Of a stretch of DNA of 64,000 bases, positions 56,003 through 64,000 are shown piece after piece. The translations under genes and the position numbers were made by a program. The stretch lies in NCBI RefSeq assembly GCF_002327085.1, contig NZ_CP023429.1, positions 744,001-808,000 of the forward strand, in the 5' to 3' direction. Below the pieces are notes generated by a model. It did no database searches. It saw only the letters and a list, made by a program, of their open reading frames with translations, and was not told the DNA's origin. Every line of letters begins with the position of its first letter. The first letter of the stretch is position 1. The stretch comes from Neisseria weixii. Lineage in GTDB: Bacteria; Pseudomonadota; Gammaproteobacteria; Burkholderiales; Neisseriaceae.

Positions 56003-56722
56003 TTACAAATAAACAATCTCGCCCGTGCGGCCTTTGCTTTCTTCGCTTGCCCACCAAACGAATTGCGGCAACACGTCTTCATAGGTTTTGCGTTCGCTTT
56101 GTGCTTCGCCGGGGTGGGATTTGATGCGTTGCGGCGAGTTAATCGCACCCGGTACCAAGATATTGGCGCGCAGGTTGGGGAAGCGTTCCCATTCGTCGGC
56201 GATGACTTTGCCCAAGTAGTTGAGCGCGGCTTTGGAGGCGCCGAAGCCGCCCCAGTAGGCTTGCGGGGTTTCGCTGTGGCTTTCGCTGACGAAGATGACG
56301 GAGGCATCAGGCGATTCTTTCAGCAGCGGCGCAAACGCACGGGTCAGACCCATCGGTGCAATGGTGTTGATGCGGAATTGTTTGATCCAGTCGGACACGG
56401 TTTGGAAATCCAATGGCGACAGGGCGTTGAAATAGCTGGCGCAATGCACGATGCCGTCGAGTTTGCCTTGGGTGGCTTCGGTGATGGTGGCGGCCAGTTG
56501 GTCGAATTCTTTTTCTTCGGCAGTCAAGAGGTCGAAACAGATGGCGAAGGGCTCGGGGTAGCCGGCTTCGACAATCGCGTCATACACTTTTTCCATGCGC
56601 TTTTGGTGGCGCGCAATCAGAATCACGGTCGCGCCGGCGGCGGCGTAGGCTTTGGCCACGTGTTCGCCCAAACCTTGCGATGCGCCGGTGACGATGATGG
56701 TTTTGTTTTGCAGAGTGGACAT
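56003..56722 (-). CDS. YciK-like short-chain dehydrogenase lacking the usual catalytic tyrosine
   Basis: 239 aa Rossmann-fold SDR of the YciK group. Cofactor motif TGASQGLGEH, then HCASYF in the place of NNAG, and VSESHSETPQAYWGGFGASKAALN as the active-site segment. In SDRs the catalytic pair is Y-x3-K; here it reads F-G-A-S-K, with phenylalanine at the tyrosine position (a tyrosine lies further upstream in AYWGG). The lysine is kept. Substrate unknown. Length and the C-terminal LVPGAINSPQRIKSHPGE are normal for the group. ATG 56722 is preceded by AAGGAAACCCC. Confidence 0.82.
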   Translation of the reverse strand: MSTLQNKTIIVTGASQGLGEHVAKAYAAAGATVILIARHQKRMEKVYDAIVEAGYPEPFAICFDLLTAEEKEFDQLAATITEATQGKLDGIVHCASYFNALSPLDFQTVSDWIKQFRINTIAPMGLTRAFAPLLKESPDASVIFVSESHSETPQAYWGGFGASKAALNYLGKVIADEWERFPNLRANILVPGAINSPQRIKSHPGEAQSERKTYEDVLPQFVWWASEESKGRTGEIVYL

Positions 56723-56745
56723 GGGGTTTCCTTAATCGCTGTCTT

Positions 56746-56782
56746 AAGGCCGTCTGAAAAGTGATTTGTTCAGACGGCCTTT
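56746..56782. repeat. Inverted DUS pair upstream of the SDR gene
   Basis: AAGGCCGTCTGAAAA / TTCAGACGGCCTT stem between the GST and SDR genes, both on the minus strand; probable terminator for the GST transcript. Confidence 0.75.
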
Positions 56783-56819
56783 TAAAGAATGTTAACAGTG
56801 TATTGCAGTTTGCTAACGA

Positions 56820-57485
56820 TTACAATATGCAAAGCTTGCCAAGTTTGGATTCGGCGCGTTGATAAGCAGGATGGGTTTCAATCCGTTGCACATAGGCCGC
56901 AATATTCGGCAAATCCAGCGCGCTGCGTGCGAGGGCGGCCTGCAGCGGAAAGCTCATCATCACGTCCGCCGCCGTGAGCGTGTCGCCCAAGAGCCAAGTT
57001 TGGTTTTTCAGACGGCCTTCGATAAAGCCCAAATGCAGTTTGAGTTGCGGATGAAGGAAGCTTTCCTTTACGCCGCCGGTGATTTTGCGCGCAATCGGCC
57101 GGGCAAAAAAAGGCATCGGTTTTTCATCAATCTTACGGAACACGAGCGACATCACCAAAAGCGGCATCAGCGAGCCTTCGGCATAGTGCAGCCAAAACAG
57201 GTAGTCGGGGTAGGATGCGCTGTCTGTTGCCGGCTTGAGCGTCGAATCTTTACCGTAACGGCCAATGAGATATTCCACGATTGCACCGCTTTCGGGCAGC
57301 GTCAAATCACCGTCTTGCAACAGCGGCGATTTGCCCAAAGGATGGATTTGGCGCAGGCTTTCCGGCGCAAGCTTGGTGGTTTCGTCGCGCGCAACGACAT
57401 TGGCCTGATAATCGAGATTAAGCAATTCGAGCAGCCAAGCGATGCGGTAGGCACGCGATTGGGTGAGGGCGTGAAGGGTAATCAT
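56820..57485 (-). CDS. Glutathione S-transferase family protein
   Basis: 221 aa. N-terminal thioredoxin-like domain (TLHALTQSRAYRIAWLLELLN, HPLGKSPLL and LPESGAIVEYL; the LPESGAI text binds glutathione) and an all-helical C-terminal domain (WLLGDTLTAADVMMSFPL, the GST N-capping motif). Such proteins conjugate or reduce with glutathione; substrate unknown. I chose ATG 57485 (MITLHAL) because AAAGGACACCC lies upstream; an in-frame ATG at 57506 adds only 7 residues without support. Intact. Confidence 0.87.
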   Translation of the reverse strand: MITLHALTQSRAYRIAWLLELLNLDYQANVVARDETTKLAPESLRQIHPLGKSPLLQDGDLTLPESGAIVEYLIGRYGKDSTLKPATDSASYPDYLFWLHYAEGSLMPLLVMSLVFRKIDEKPMPFFARPIARKITGGVKESFLHPQLKLHLGFIEGRLKNQTWLLGDTLTAADVMMSFPLQAALARSALDLPNIAAYVQRIETHPAYQRAESKLGKLCIL

Positions 57486-57555
57486 GGGTGTCCTTTCAGA
57501 CGGCATGGAGTCAAAATTAAAAATGTTTCAATGCAAAGTGTTTGGTCGAAGGCAA

Positions 57556-58926
57556 TCAAATATTTGCTCTGCGGAAAAAGAGCCTATCGGAAAAACCGTC
57601 ATCAAAACGGCCGCTGTCCGCCCACTCGTGTAAACACAAATCTGCCGCGGCTGCACCTGATTGAACCGCCGCTTCCAGCGTCGCCGGGTAGCGCGGGTGC
57701 AGGTAGTCGCCGCAAGGGTAGATTTTGCGGTGGTGCAGCCAAGCCAAATCAGGAAGGCGGCGGCTGGCTGTGGCGGCGACTGTGGCGCGTTTTTCTGTAA
57801 TCACACGGTAGGCGGCCGGCTCGCCGATATCGGGGCAGACGCGTTTGATATCGGCATGGATTTTGGCCGCCCATTCATCTGCCTTCGCTGCGCCAACATG
57901 GTCGGATACGCTTACCACAGCGGCGACTTCCTGAGGCGGCAAACCGAGCGCACCGCGAGAAACCAGCCATTGAGCCGTACCTTGGGCAAACCCCGTCATC
58001 GCCGCAGGCAGCTTGAGCGGTTCGTTATAGCGCAGATACACGGTGGTAATCGGGCAATATTCGATATTTTGGTAGGCCGTCTGAATATAATCCGGCGTTT
58101 CAGACGGCATCAAAACCGCGGCATGATAAGGCGCCACGGCCAATACCGCCGCATCAAACGCCTCGCCGTCGACCGATACTTGGCCACCGGGTAAGGTGGT
58201 CAAACGCGGCACGCGCGTTTCCATTTGAATGTGCGCGCCGTGTCCGCGCAGGAAGGCCAAAGCAGGCTCGGCAATGATGTTGCCCAAATCCGTTTTCGGC
58301 AGCAGATAATCGCTGCCGGCCTTATCCGCCCACACGCCGTCTGAAAGCACGTTACACAAAATATTCAAGCTCGCCTTGTCCAGCGGTGTATTGAGCGCGC
58401 CCCATACCAATGGCTGCCAAAACTGGGCAATCAATTTGCGCGGCGTATTGCGTTGATTCAGCCATGCCCCGACGCCGGTGTCGGGCAGACTTGATCGGTG
58501 GCGGTCCTGTAGCGCGCGCATATCGCGTAATAATTTGACTTTATGAGCAAACGAAAGATTTTTGCCGCGCAGTAAACCAAACAAAATATGCCAAGGCGCA
58601 GGCAAAGCGGCCGTCTGAAAGCGCAAACCATCATGTAAATACCATTGCATTGGCAGCCGCACAAATGCATCCTGCTCGCGCACACCGATTTGCTTCATTA
58701 AAGCCAACACACCGTGGTACGCGCCGATCATGATGTGCTGGCCGTTGTCCAAAAACGAAAACCCGCCCTTGTCACCGCCAAACGAACGCGCCCGCCCGCC
58801 CGCCAGTTTGCCCGCTTCAAACAGCGTAACATCCGCACGTTGTACGAGTTTAACCGCTGCCGACAAACCGGCCCATCCGGCGCCGATGACAGCAATTTTG
58901 GGTTTGGATTGTTGATTAGGGAACAT
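57556..58926 (-). CDS. hpnE: Hydroxysqualene dehydroxylase HpnE
   Basis: 456 aa FAD-dependent amine oxidase/phytoene desaturase-like protein: dinucleotide motif AVIGAGWAGLSAAVKL, GGRARSF, and C-terminal FAD-contact region YPCGDYLHPRYPATLEAAVQSG. HpnE completes squalene synthesis from hydroxysqualene made by HpnC and HpnD. hpnD lies 2.4 kb away on the same strand, with a lipoprotein operon between them; hpnC is not in the window. ATG 58926 lacks a strong ribosome site. Intact. Confidence 0.87.
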   Translation of the reverse strand: MFPNQQSKPKIAVIGAGWAGLSAAVKLVQRADVTLFEAGKLAGGRARSFGGDKGGFSFLDNGQHIMIGAYHGVLALMKQIGVREQDAFVRLPMQWYLHDGLRFQTAALPAPWHILFGLLRGKNLSFAHKVKLLRDMRALQDRHRSSLPDTGVGAWLNQRNTPRKLIAQFWQPLVWGALNTPLDKASLNILCNVLSDGVWADKAGSDYLLPKTDLGNIIAEPALAFLRGHGAHIQMETRVPRLTTLPGGQVSVDGEAFDAAVLAVAPYHAAVLMPSETPDYIQTAYQNIEYCPITTVYLRYNEPLKLPAAMTGFAQGTAQWLVSRGALGLPPQEVAAVVSVSDHVGAAKADEWAAKIHADIKRVCPDIGEPAAYRVITEKRATVAATASRRLPDLAWLHHRKIYPCGDYLHPRYPATLEAAVQSGAAAADLCLHEWADSGRFDDGFSDRLFFRRANI

Positions 58927-59360
58927 GGCTTTTCTTTTTTGATTGGGGGTTGGAGAAAGGTTTCAGACGCCTAAAGATTCGGTACCATGGGATTATAGCA
59001 ATGATTGGCGGGGTGGCGTGTTGCGGGGGCTTTAGTTTGTATGATATTTAGAGAGAAGTTGTGAGTTATTGGCTGTTATAAAGCTTTCTTATTTATTAAG
59101 CTTTCTTAATGGCCTCTGGATGTCTATATATAAATGTTACAGGTTGCTTGTGCAAATATCATTTTTATTTTAAGTAGGGATTCACTCATTTTAAATTGGT
59201 GTGATAGCGGAGTATCTAGTGAGATATAAATCATAAAAATGTAATATATTTTGAATATGCAACTTCTATAAAAATATTATATAAGGTTGTTTTTTTAGCG
59301 TGTGCAATGTTTAAAAAGCAGAATCTCATGACTCTGCTTTTTTTTAATTTATCGTACCAG
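58927..59360. other. AT-rich gap with a terminator
   Basis: 434 bp without a gene, strongly AT-rich at 59090-59300. A terminator for the lipoprotein operon sits at 59312-59342 (minus strand AGCAGAGTC / GATTCTGCT then TTTT), one of the few terminators here not made from DUS. Confidence 0.7.
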
Positions 59361-60011
59361 CTATTTTAGGTAGTGCTGTGAACGTGGACCATATAAAATA
59401 CCATTGGTTTTCTGGGGAGAGAGGAGCTGAACGCCAGCTGCTTGCGCCATATCATAACCTTTATCGCCCAAAGTCCCTACGACTTGGTCAATAACCGCGC
59501 CTAACAATGCGCCCAACAAACCGTTATTGCCTTTTTGTCCGGCATCGGATGAAATTACTTGCCCACTCCATAACTCTTTACCGTTACGCGCATCAACCAA
59601 TTTAGCATCAGCAGAGACGGTCGTTACGCTTTGCAAAACCTGATAGCGTGTACCGTAATCTTTAACAGTGATATATAAAACGGCATCATTACCAAAAATC
59701 GCATGTAGTTTATCCAGCTTCACTTCATGAATATCCGCCGGATTAGTTAGGCCGTTTTGTTTAAAGGTTTCGGCAGCCACTGCAACAGGGAAAACGTAAT
59801 AACCGGCTTCAGATAGCGGCATGGTTGTGGCCGTCAACATTCCCCAAGTGGCTTTAACTTCAGGAGTCTCGTTTAACGGCGGCAATACCAAAATCGATTT
59901 CGGACGACTTTCTTTAAATGCGGTATAGTCAAACGGTGCAGGCTGATGGGTTTGGCAGGCACTCAAAGCCAAGCTGGCCGCCAAAGGCAGTAAAAGTTTA
60001 GACCACTTCAT
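59361..60011 (-). CDS. GNA1162-family lipoprotein (DUF799)
   Basis: 216 aa. Lipoprotein leader MKWSKLLLPLAASLALSACQ with lipobox LSAC. The mature protein contains SILVLPPLNETPEVKATW and VDARNGKELWSGQVISSD, strands shared with meningococcal GNA1162 and the LpoB/CsgG-type periplasmic fold. GNA1162 is a surface-associated meningococcal lipoprotein studied as a vaccine antigen; molecular role unsettled. Its ATG overlaps the TGA of the DUF4810 gene (ATGA). Third gene of the trio, ended by a non-DUS terminator. Confidence 0.88.
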   Translation of the reverse strand: MKWSKLLLPLAASLALSACQTHQPAPFDYTAFKESRPKSILVLPPLNETPEVKATWGMLTATTMPLSEAGYYVFPVAVAAETFKQNGLTNPADIHEVKLDKLHAIFGNDAVLYITVKDYGTRYQVLQSVTTVSADAKLVDARNGKELWSGQVISSDAGQKGNNGLLGALLGAVIDQVVGTLGDKGYDMAQAAGVQLLSPQKTNGILYGPRSQHYLK

Positions 60012-60370
60012 TTTTTGCCCCCTTGAGTTTTATTTTTTAACAGAAAATCCATAAACACCGAAGATTCGGGGAAAAGCTGTTTCTCTGTTTCAAACCGTTG
60101 ACGTGCTGCCTCGTTTTGTCCGGCCTCAATCAGCAATAAGCCCATGTGGGCGTGAGCACCCGGAGCAGCTGCCATTTGTTTGCGGTCTGCTTCAGTAAAA
60201 TATTTATCCATTTTACTGATTTGCTCACCGGGAGAAGCATCATTTTTTAGGTGTTCATAAACAGTAGGACTGTAATCTTTCCAATAATACATCTGTTTCG
60301 GTGCAGAGCCGCAGGCTGCTAGCCATAGCGCAGCAACCAAAGGCAGCATACAAGTTATCCCTTTTTTCAT
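60008..60370 (-). CDS. DUF4810-family lipoprotein
   Basis: 120 aa. Leader ends LWLAAC (lipobox). Mature part: QMYYWKDYSPTVYEHLKND near the N-terminus is the DUF4810 mark, then a TPR-like helix pair (HAHMGLLLIEAGQNEAARQRFETEKQLFPES). In meningococci the homologous gene lies between the CsgG-like gene and GNA1162, the same order as here. Proposed to be a periplasmic partner of its neighbours. Start ATG 60370 follows the CsgG-like stop by 12 bp. Intact. Confidence 0.85.
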   Translation of the reverse strand: MKKGITCMLPLVAALWLAACGSAPKQMYYWKDYSPTVYEHLKNDASPGEQISKMDKYFTEADRKQMAAAPGAHAHMGLLLIEAGQNEAARQRFETEKQLFPESSVFMDFLLKNKTQGGKK

Positions 60371-60382
60371 ACCTTCCCCTTC

Positions 60383-61057
60383 TTAGCGGTTAGGCTGCCA
60401 TGCGCCGCTGTCTATAGCCTGAGTTAGATTATTGACCGCTTCGCGGATAGCTAAATCCAATACTTTACCGTTTAAGGTCGCATCATAGCCTGATGTACCG
60501 CCGAAACCGATAATCTCACGATTAGATAGAGAATATTCTCCTGCTCCTTGGGTGGAGTAAACCACTTCAGAAGTAGCTACATCAACAATATTCAATGCCA
60601 CTTTCGCATAAGCAATTTGAGATTTACCGCGACCCAAAATACCGAATAGCTGATGATCGCCCACATCTTTACGGCCAAATTCGGTAACATCGCCGGTAAT
60701 TACATAAGTGGCACCTTTCAAATTTTGAGCTTTACCAGAGATGCCTGATTCCTGTTTCAATGCACTCAAATTGGTACGGTTCAATACATTGAAACGGTTG
60801 GTTTGCTGTAAATGTGTTGCCAAAATAGTTTTGGCTTGGCTACCCAAGCGGTCTTCCCCATCAGAGAAGACACCTTTTTGGAAGCTTGATCGGTTGTCAA
60901 AGCTGCCAATAGAAATCGGGGTGCGGATACCGTTGTATTGGGTATTGTAGGTAGCGACTTTGGCTACTTCCACACTACGCGATGATTCGGTTGCGCAAGC
61001 GGCCAGTAATCCGATAACCGCTGTGCACAAAAGAGTAGTTTTTAGTGGGAATGACAT
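60383..61057 (-). CDS. CsgG/HfaB-family lipoprotein
   Basis: 224 aa. Leader MSFPLKTTLLCTAVIGLLAAC with lipobox LAAC. The mature part has CsgG-family text: IRTPISIGSFDNRSSFQKGVF, LGSQAKTILATHLQQTNRFNVLNRTN and the conserved GADYVITGDVTEF-like segment ATYVITGDVTEFGRK. CsgG forms outer-membrane secretion pores for curli; HfaB anchors holdfast. Short members such as this may not form pores. I chose ATG 61057 (AGGAGAAGCTAT upstream) over an ATG at 61093 that spoils the leader. First gene of the trio. Confidence 0.85.
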   Translation of the reverse strand: MSFPLKTTLLCTAVIGLLAACATESSRSVEVAKVATYNTQYNGIRTPISIGSFDNRSSFQKGVFSDGEDRLGSQAKTILATHLQQTNRFNVLNRTNLSALKQESGISGKAQNLKGATYVITGDVTEFGRKDVGDHQLFGILGRGKSQIAYAKVALNIVDVATSEVVYSTQGAGEYSLSNREIIGFGGTSGYDATLNGKVLDLAIREAVNNLTQAIDSGAWQPNR

Positions 61058-61100
61058 ATAGCTTCTCCTGTTTTGATAAAAAATCACATTCAAGCTTGGT

Positions 61101-61130
61101 ATTCTATGAGAAAGTACTGCTAATTTTCAA
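61101..61130 (-). promoter_or_regulatory. Sigma-70-like promoter of the lipoprotein operon
   Basis: On the minus strand TTGAAA, an 18-bp spacer, then TAGAAT, about 44 bp upstream of the CsgG-like ATG. Five of six at -35 and five of six at -10. Confidence 0.6.
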
Positions 61131-61316
61131 GGTGTAATTGGCATATTTTATAGGTGTAAGCTTATGGGGAATCTGAATATTAAGGACTGGGGATGATTCA
61201 TTTATTTTAGTATCTTCGTATGTGTTTTGCAGATTTGAGTCATCTCTCATCAATCCCAAATTTCTACAATTCTCGTTGAGTGACTAATCCAATCTACTCA
61301 AATCTCGAAACCAAAC

Positions 61317-62165
61317 TCAAACCTTAAACCCAAATACCCAAGTTTTCAGCGCAATCCGTTTCTTTCTCGGTGAAGGAATGGCGATTTTGTATTTCAACAC
61401 ATTCTGCGCACCATCGCGTTCGATTTCGTTTAATAAGGCATAATAAATCGCGGCCATCACCAAGCCGACTTTTTGGTTTTTTTTGTCGGCGGCGGGCAAC
61501 AGCGCGAGTGCTTGGCGGTAGGTGTCGCGCGCGCGTTGGATTTGGAAGCCCATCAGTTCGGTAAATTCGGGCGTGGGCTGATATTGCATGATGGTGGCGG
61601 CGGGGATGTTGAAGCGTTGTAGGTCTTCCATCGGCAGGTAGATGCGGCCGTTGCGCGCGTCTTCGCCGACATCGCGGATGATGTTGGTCAGTTGCAGTGC
61701 CAAGCCCATTTTGTCGGCGTAATCAAGGGTTCGTGGGTTGGTGAAGCCTAAAATGCGCGCAATCAGGCAGCCGACCACACCGGCGGCGCGGCGGCAATAG
61801 AGCTTGAGTTCGTCAAACGTGGCGTAGCGTGCTTGATCTAAATCCATCTGCATGCCGTCGATGAGTTCGACCAATTCGCTTTGCGGCAGATTAAAGGTGC
61901 GGGCCACGGGCTGTAGAGCTTGGTTGACGGGGTGCTCGGGCAGGCCGTCTGAAAAGGCGCGTGCCAAGTCGATGCGCCACCAATTGAGCGCGGTTTGGGC
62001 GGTATTTTTGTCGCTGCAATCATCGACCACGTCGTCGAGTTCACGGCAAAAGGCATATAACACCGTCATTGCATCGCGCTGGTGTTCGGGTAGGAATTTG
62101 AAGCCCGATAAAAAGCTGGAGCCGCTTTCGGCGGCTTTTTGGCGGCAGTATTCGATGGGTGGCAC
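61317..62165 (-). CDS. hpnD: Presqualene diphosphate synthase HpnD
   Basis: 282 aa squalene/phytoene synthase family. First Asp motif in FCRELDDVVDD, second in NIIRDVGEDARNGRIYLP, both needed to bind farnesyl diphosphate through magnesium. HpnD joins two farnesyl diphosphates to presqualene diphosphate, upstream of HpnC and HpnE. The start is GTG 62165, with ACAGGAC upstream. A DUS is read in frame (ARAFSDGLPE). Intact. Lies upstream of the lipoprotein operon on the same strand and diverges from hscA. Confidence 0.88.
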   Translation of the reverse strand: MPPIEYCRQKAAESGSSFLSGFKFLPEHQRDAMTVLYAFCRELDDVVDDCSDKNTAQTALNWWRIDLARAFSDGLPEHPVNQALQPVARTFNLPQSELVELIDGMQMDLDQARYATFDELKLYCRRAAGVVGCLIARILGFTNPRTLDYADKMGLALQLTNIIRDVGEDARNGRIYLPMEDLQRFNIPAATIMQYQPTPEFTELMGFQIQRARDTYRQALALLPAADKKNQKVGLVMAAIYYALLNEIERDGAQNVLKYKIAIPSPRKKRIALKTWVFGFKV

Positions 62166-62228
62166 GGCGTGTCCTGTGAGTTGGTATGGTTATGGTGATG
62201 GATTGTATAGCGATTTGGGGTTGAACTG

Positions 62229-62267
62229 AAGGCCGTCTGAAAAAATTGTGTTTTTCAGACGGCCTTT
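62229..62267. repeat. Inverted DUS pair in the divergent hpnD-hscA region
   Basis: AAGGCCGTCTGAAAAA / TTTTTCAGACGGCCTT stem between divergent starts, so not a gene-end terminator for either. Confidence 0.75.
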
Positions 62268-62393
62268 GATATGGGATAGGGCTGTAAATCTCATTGAGAT
62301 TGGCTATTATTCCCGACTAAACCACTCAACTATCGGCGTCAAATCTGTTAAAATACGGCCGATGACACAATAAAACCAAAAGGCACACCAATC

Positions 62394-64000
62394 ATGGCAC
62401 TTTTGCAAATTTCCGAACCCGGCATGTCTGCCGCACCACATCAACACCGTTTGGCCGTCGGCATTGATCTTGGCACCACCAACAGTCTGGTCGCTACCGT
62501 GCGCAGCGGCAGCGCTGTTTGCCTATCTGACGAGCGCGGCCGAAAAACCTTTCCTTCCGTCGTGCGCTATTGCGAAGACGGCCGCGTGGAAGCCGGCGCG
62601 GATGCCCTGAAAGCGCAAAAAATCGATCCGATTAATACCATCAGTTCGGTCAAGCGTTTAATCGGCCGCACTTTGGCGGACTTATCGAAAGAAACGCATT
62701 ACCTGCCTTACCGCTTCGGTAACAACGAACGCGTGATTGAATTGAACACGCGGCAGGGCGCGAAAACGCCGATTGAAGTGTCGGCGGAAATTTTGAAAGC
62801 GTTGAAGGCGCGCGCCGAAGAGAGCTTGGGCGGTGATTTGGTGGGCGCGGTGATTACCGTGCCGGCGTATTTTGACGATGCGCAACGCCAAGCTACTAAA
62901 GATGCAGCGCGTTTGGCCGGATTGAACGTGTTGCGTCTGCTTAACGAGCCGACTGCAGCGGCGATTGCCTATGGTTTGGATAACGGCTCGGAAGGCACGT
63001 TCGTGGTGTACGATTTGGGCGGCGGTACCTTTGACGTGTCGGTGTTGCAGTTGACCCAAGGTTTGTTCCAAGTGAAGGCCACGGGCGGTAATTCGGCGTT
63101 GGGCGGTGATGATTTCGACCATCGTGTGTTCTGCCATATTTTGGAACGTGCCGACTTGTCGAAACTCAGTGAGCAAGACAGCCAATTATTACTGGCCTTG
63201 ACCCGCGAAGCCAAAGAAACCTTGACCACCGAAACCAGCACGACCGTGCAGGCCACGCTTTCAGACGGCCATAAGGTTGATGTGACCATTACGTGCCAAG
63301 AATTTCATCAATTGACACAGCATTTGGTGCAAAAAACCATCGAGCCGGTAAAGCAGGCATTGAAAGATGCGGGTGTGACCAAGGCCGATATCAAGGGCGT
63401 AATTATGGTGGGCGGTTCGACCCGCATGCTGCATGTTCAGCAGGCGGTGGCGGCCTTTTTCGGCCAAACGCCTTTGAATAATCTGAATCCTGATGAAGTG
63501 GTGGCACTGGGTGCGGCGGTGCAGGCCAATGTGTTGGCCGGCAATAAAACCGACGGCGAATGGCTGCTGCTTGATGTCACGCCTTTGTCGCTGGGCTTGG
63601 AAACTTACGGCGGCCTGGCGGAAAAAATTATTCCGCGCAACAGCACTTTGCCGGTGGCGCGCGCGCAAGAGTTCACCACGTTTAAAGACGGCCAAACCGC
63701 GATGACGATTCATGTGGTGCAGGGCGAACGCGAGCTGGTATCCGATTGCCGCAGCTTGGCCAAATTCACTTTGCGCGGCATTCCGCCGATGGTGGCCGGT
63801 GCGGCGCGGATTCGGGTGACTTTCCAAGTGGATGCGGATGGTCTGCTGTCGGTATCGGCGCAAGAGCAAACCACCGGCGTGAGCGCACAAATCGAAGTGA
63901 AACCGTCTTACGGTTTGGACGATGGCACCATCACGCAAATGCTGAAAGAAGGCATGAGCAATGCTGCCGACGATAAAGCCGCGCGTGCGCGCGCCGAAGC
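62394..64000 (+). CDS. hscA: Fe-S cluster assembly chaperone HscA (runs off the window)
   Basis: 535 residues visible, open at the window edge. Hsp70 family: [14 protein letters not shown] (phosphate loop 1), [46 protein letters not shown] and [10 protein letters not shown] in the ATPase domain, then a substrate-binding domain starting [13 protein letters not shown]. The N-terminus ([10 protein letters not shown]) and the acidic, short style match HscA rather than DnaK. HscA with HscB moves Fe-S clusters from IscU. ATG 62394; AAAAGGCAC upstream. A DUS is read in frame (TLSDGHKVD). Reading is intact to the edge. Confidence 0.93.
   Translation, partial: MALLQISEPGMSAAPHQHRLAVGIDLGTTNSLVATVRSGSAVCLSDERGRKTFPSVVRYCEDGRVEAGADALKAQKIDPINTISSVKRLIGRTLADLSKETHYLPYRFGNNERVIELNTRQGAKTPIEVSAEILKALKARAEESLGGDLVGAVITVPAYFDDAQRQATKDAARLAGLNVLRLLNEPTAAAIAYGLDNGSEGTFVVYDLGGGTFDVSVLQLTQGLFQVKATGGNSALGGDDFDHRVFCHILERADLSKLSEQDSQLLLALTREAKETLTTETSTTVQATLSDGHKVDVTITCQEFHQLTQHLVQKTIEPVKQALKDAGVTKADIKGVIMVGGSTRMLHVQQAVAAFFGQTPLNNLNPDEVVALGAAVQANVLAGNKTDGEWLLLDVTPLSLGLETYGGLAEKIIPRNSTLPVARAQEFTTFKDGQTAMTIHVVQGERELVSDCRSLAKFTLRGIPPMVAGAARIRVTFQVDADGLLSVSAQEQTTGVSAQIEVKPSYGLDDGTITQMLKEGMSNAADDKAARARAE

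Overview
The window is chromosomal DNA from a member of the Neisseriaceae, most likely a commensal or animal-associated Neisseria. The evidence is the very dense 12-mer DNA uptake sequence (DUS) AGGCCGTCTGAA, present singly and as inverted pairs that form terminators, together with dRS3 repeats (ATTCCC-N8-GGGAAT), Correia-like remnants, and gene neighbourhoods such as lepA-lepB, azlCD, GNA1162 and hpnD/hpnE. The AG form of the DUS prevails over the AT form typical of N. meningitidis and N. gonorrhoeae. The species cannot be named from this sequence.

Layout. 1-4.9 kb: a minus-strand operon of FrdB-like, FrdA-like and NuoF-like proteins (possibly a soluble NADH-linked fumarate reductase), divergent from a class I fumarase. 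5.2-12.2 kb: housekeeping genes (phoH, yjbR-type, acyl-CoA thioesterase, pip, ppa, phoU behind a PHO-box-like promoter, nudB, mscS). 12.5-19.8 kb: an iron-siderophore block with a Fur-box-like site, a binding lipoprotein, two permeases, an ATPase, a TonB-dependent receptor bracketed by IS3-type end remnants, and a decayed AraC regulator. 20-37 kb: dut, pdxH, rluB, aldose epimerase, rlmB, phosphoglucomutase, azlCD, modABC, pilU, mtnN, lepA-lepB and an EamA exporter. 37.3-44 kb is the accessory part: a malate dehydrogenase gene split by an amino-acid permease cassette with a different DUS dialect, tRNA-Pro(GGG), an ankyrin lipoprotein, a decaying REP-associated transposase with REP-like copies, and two unrecognised genes at the 3' end of uvrA. 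44-52.5 kb: uvrA, psd, hflX and a CcoI/FixI-type copper ATPase. 52.7-54.7 kb: arsR-arsC-acr3. 54.9-64 kb: cysD alone, an SDR lacking the usual tyrosine, a GST, hpnE, a three-lipoprotein operon (CsgG-like, DUF4810, GNA1162), hpnD and the start of hscA.

Sequence quality matters for reading this window. About twenty genes, including lepA, uvrA, lepB and the copper ATPase, are broken by single missing bases, nearly all in short homopolymers. Restoring one base at each site gives a full-length family member every time. I treat these as probable base-calling errors and annotate each as one gene. The exceptions that look genuinely decayed are the AraC regulator, the two mdh pieces and the REP transposase.

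Mobile DNA is mostly small: five copies of a ~142-bp element with IS5/IS1106-like ends (GAGACCTTTGCAAAA), a related composite that contains two dRS3 repeats, REP-like repeats and Correia-like pieces. I saw no CRISPR array, rRNA operon or prophage.
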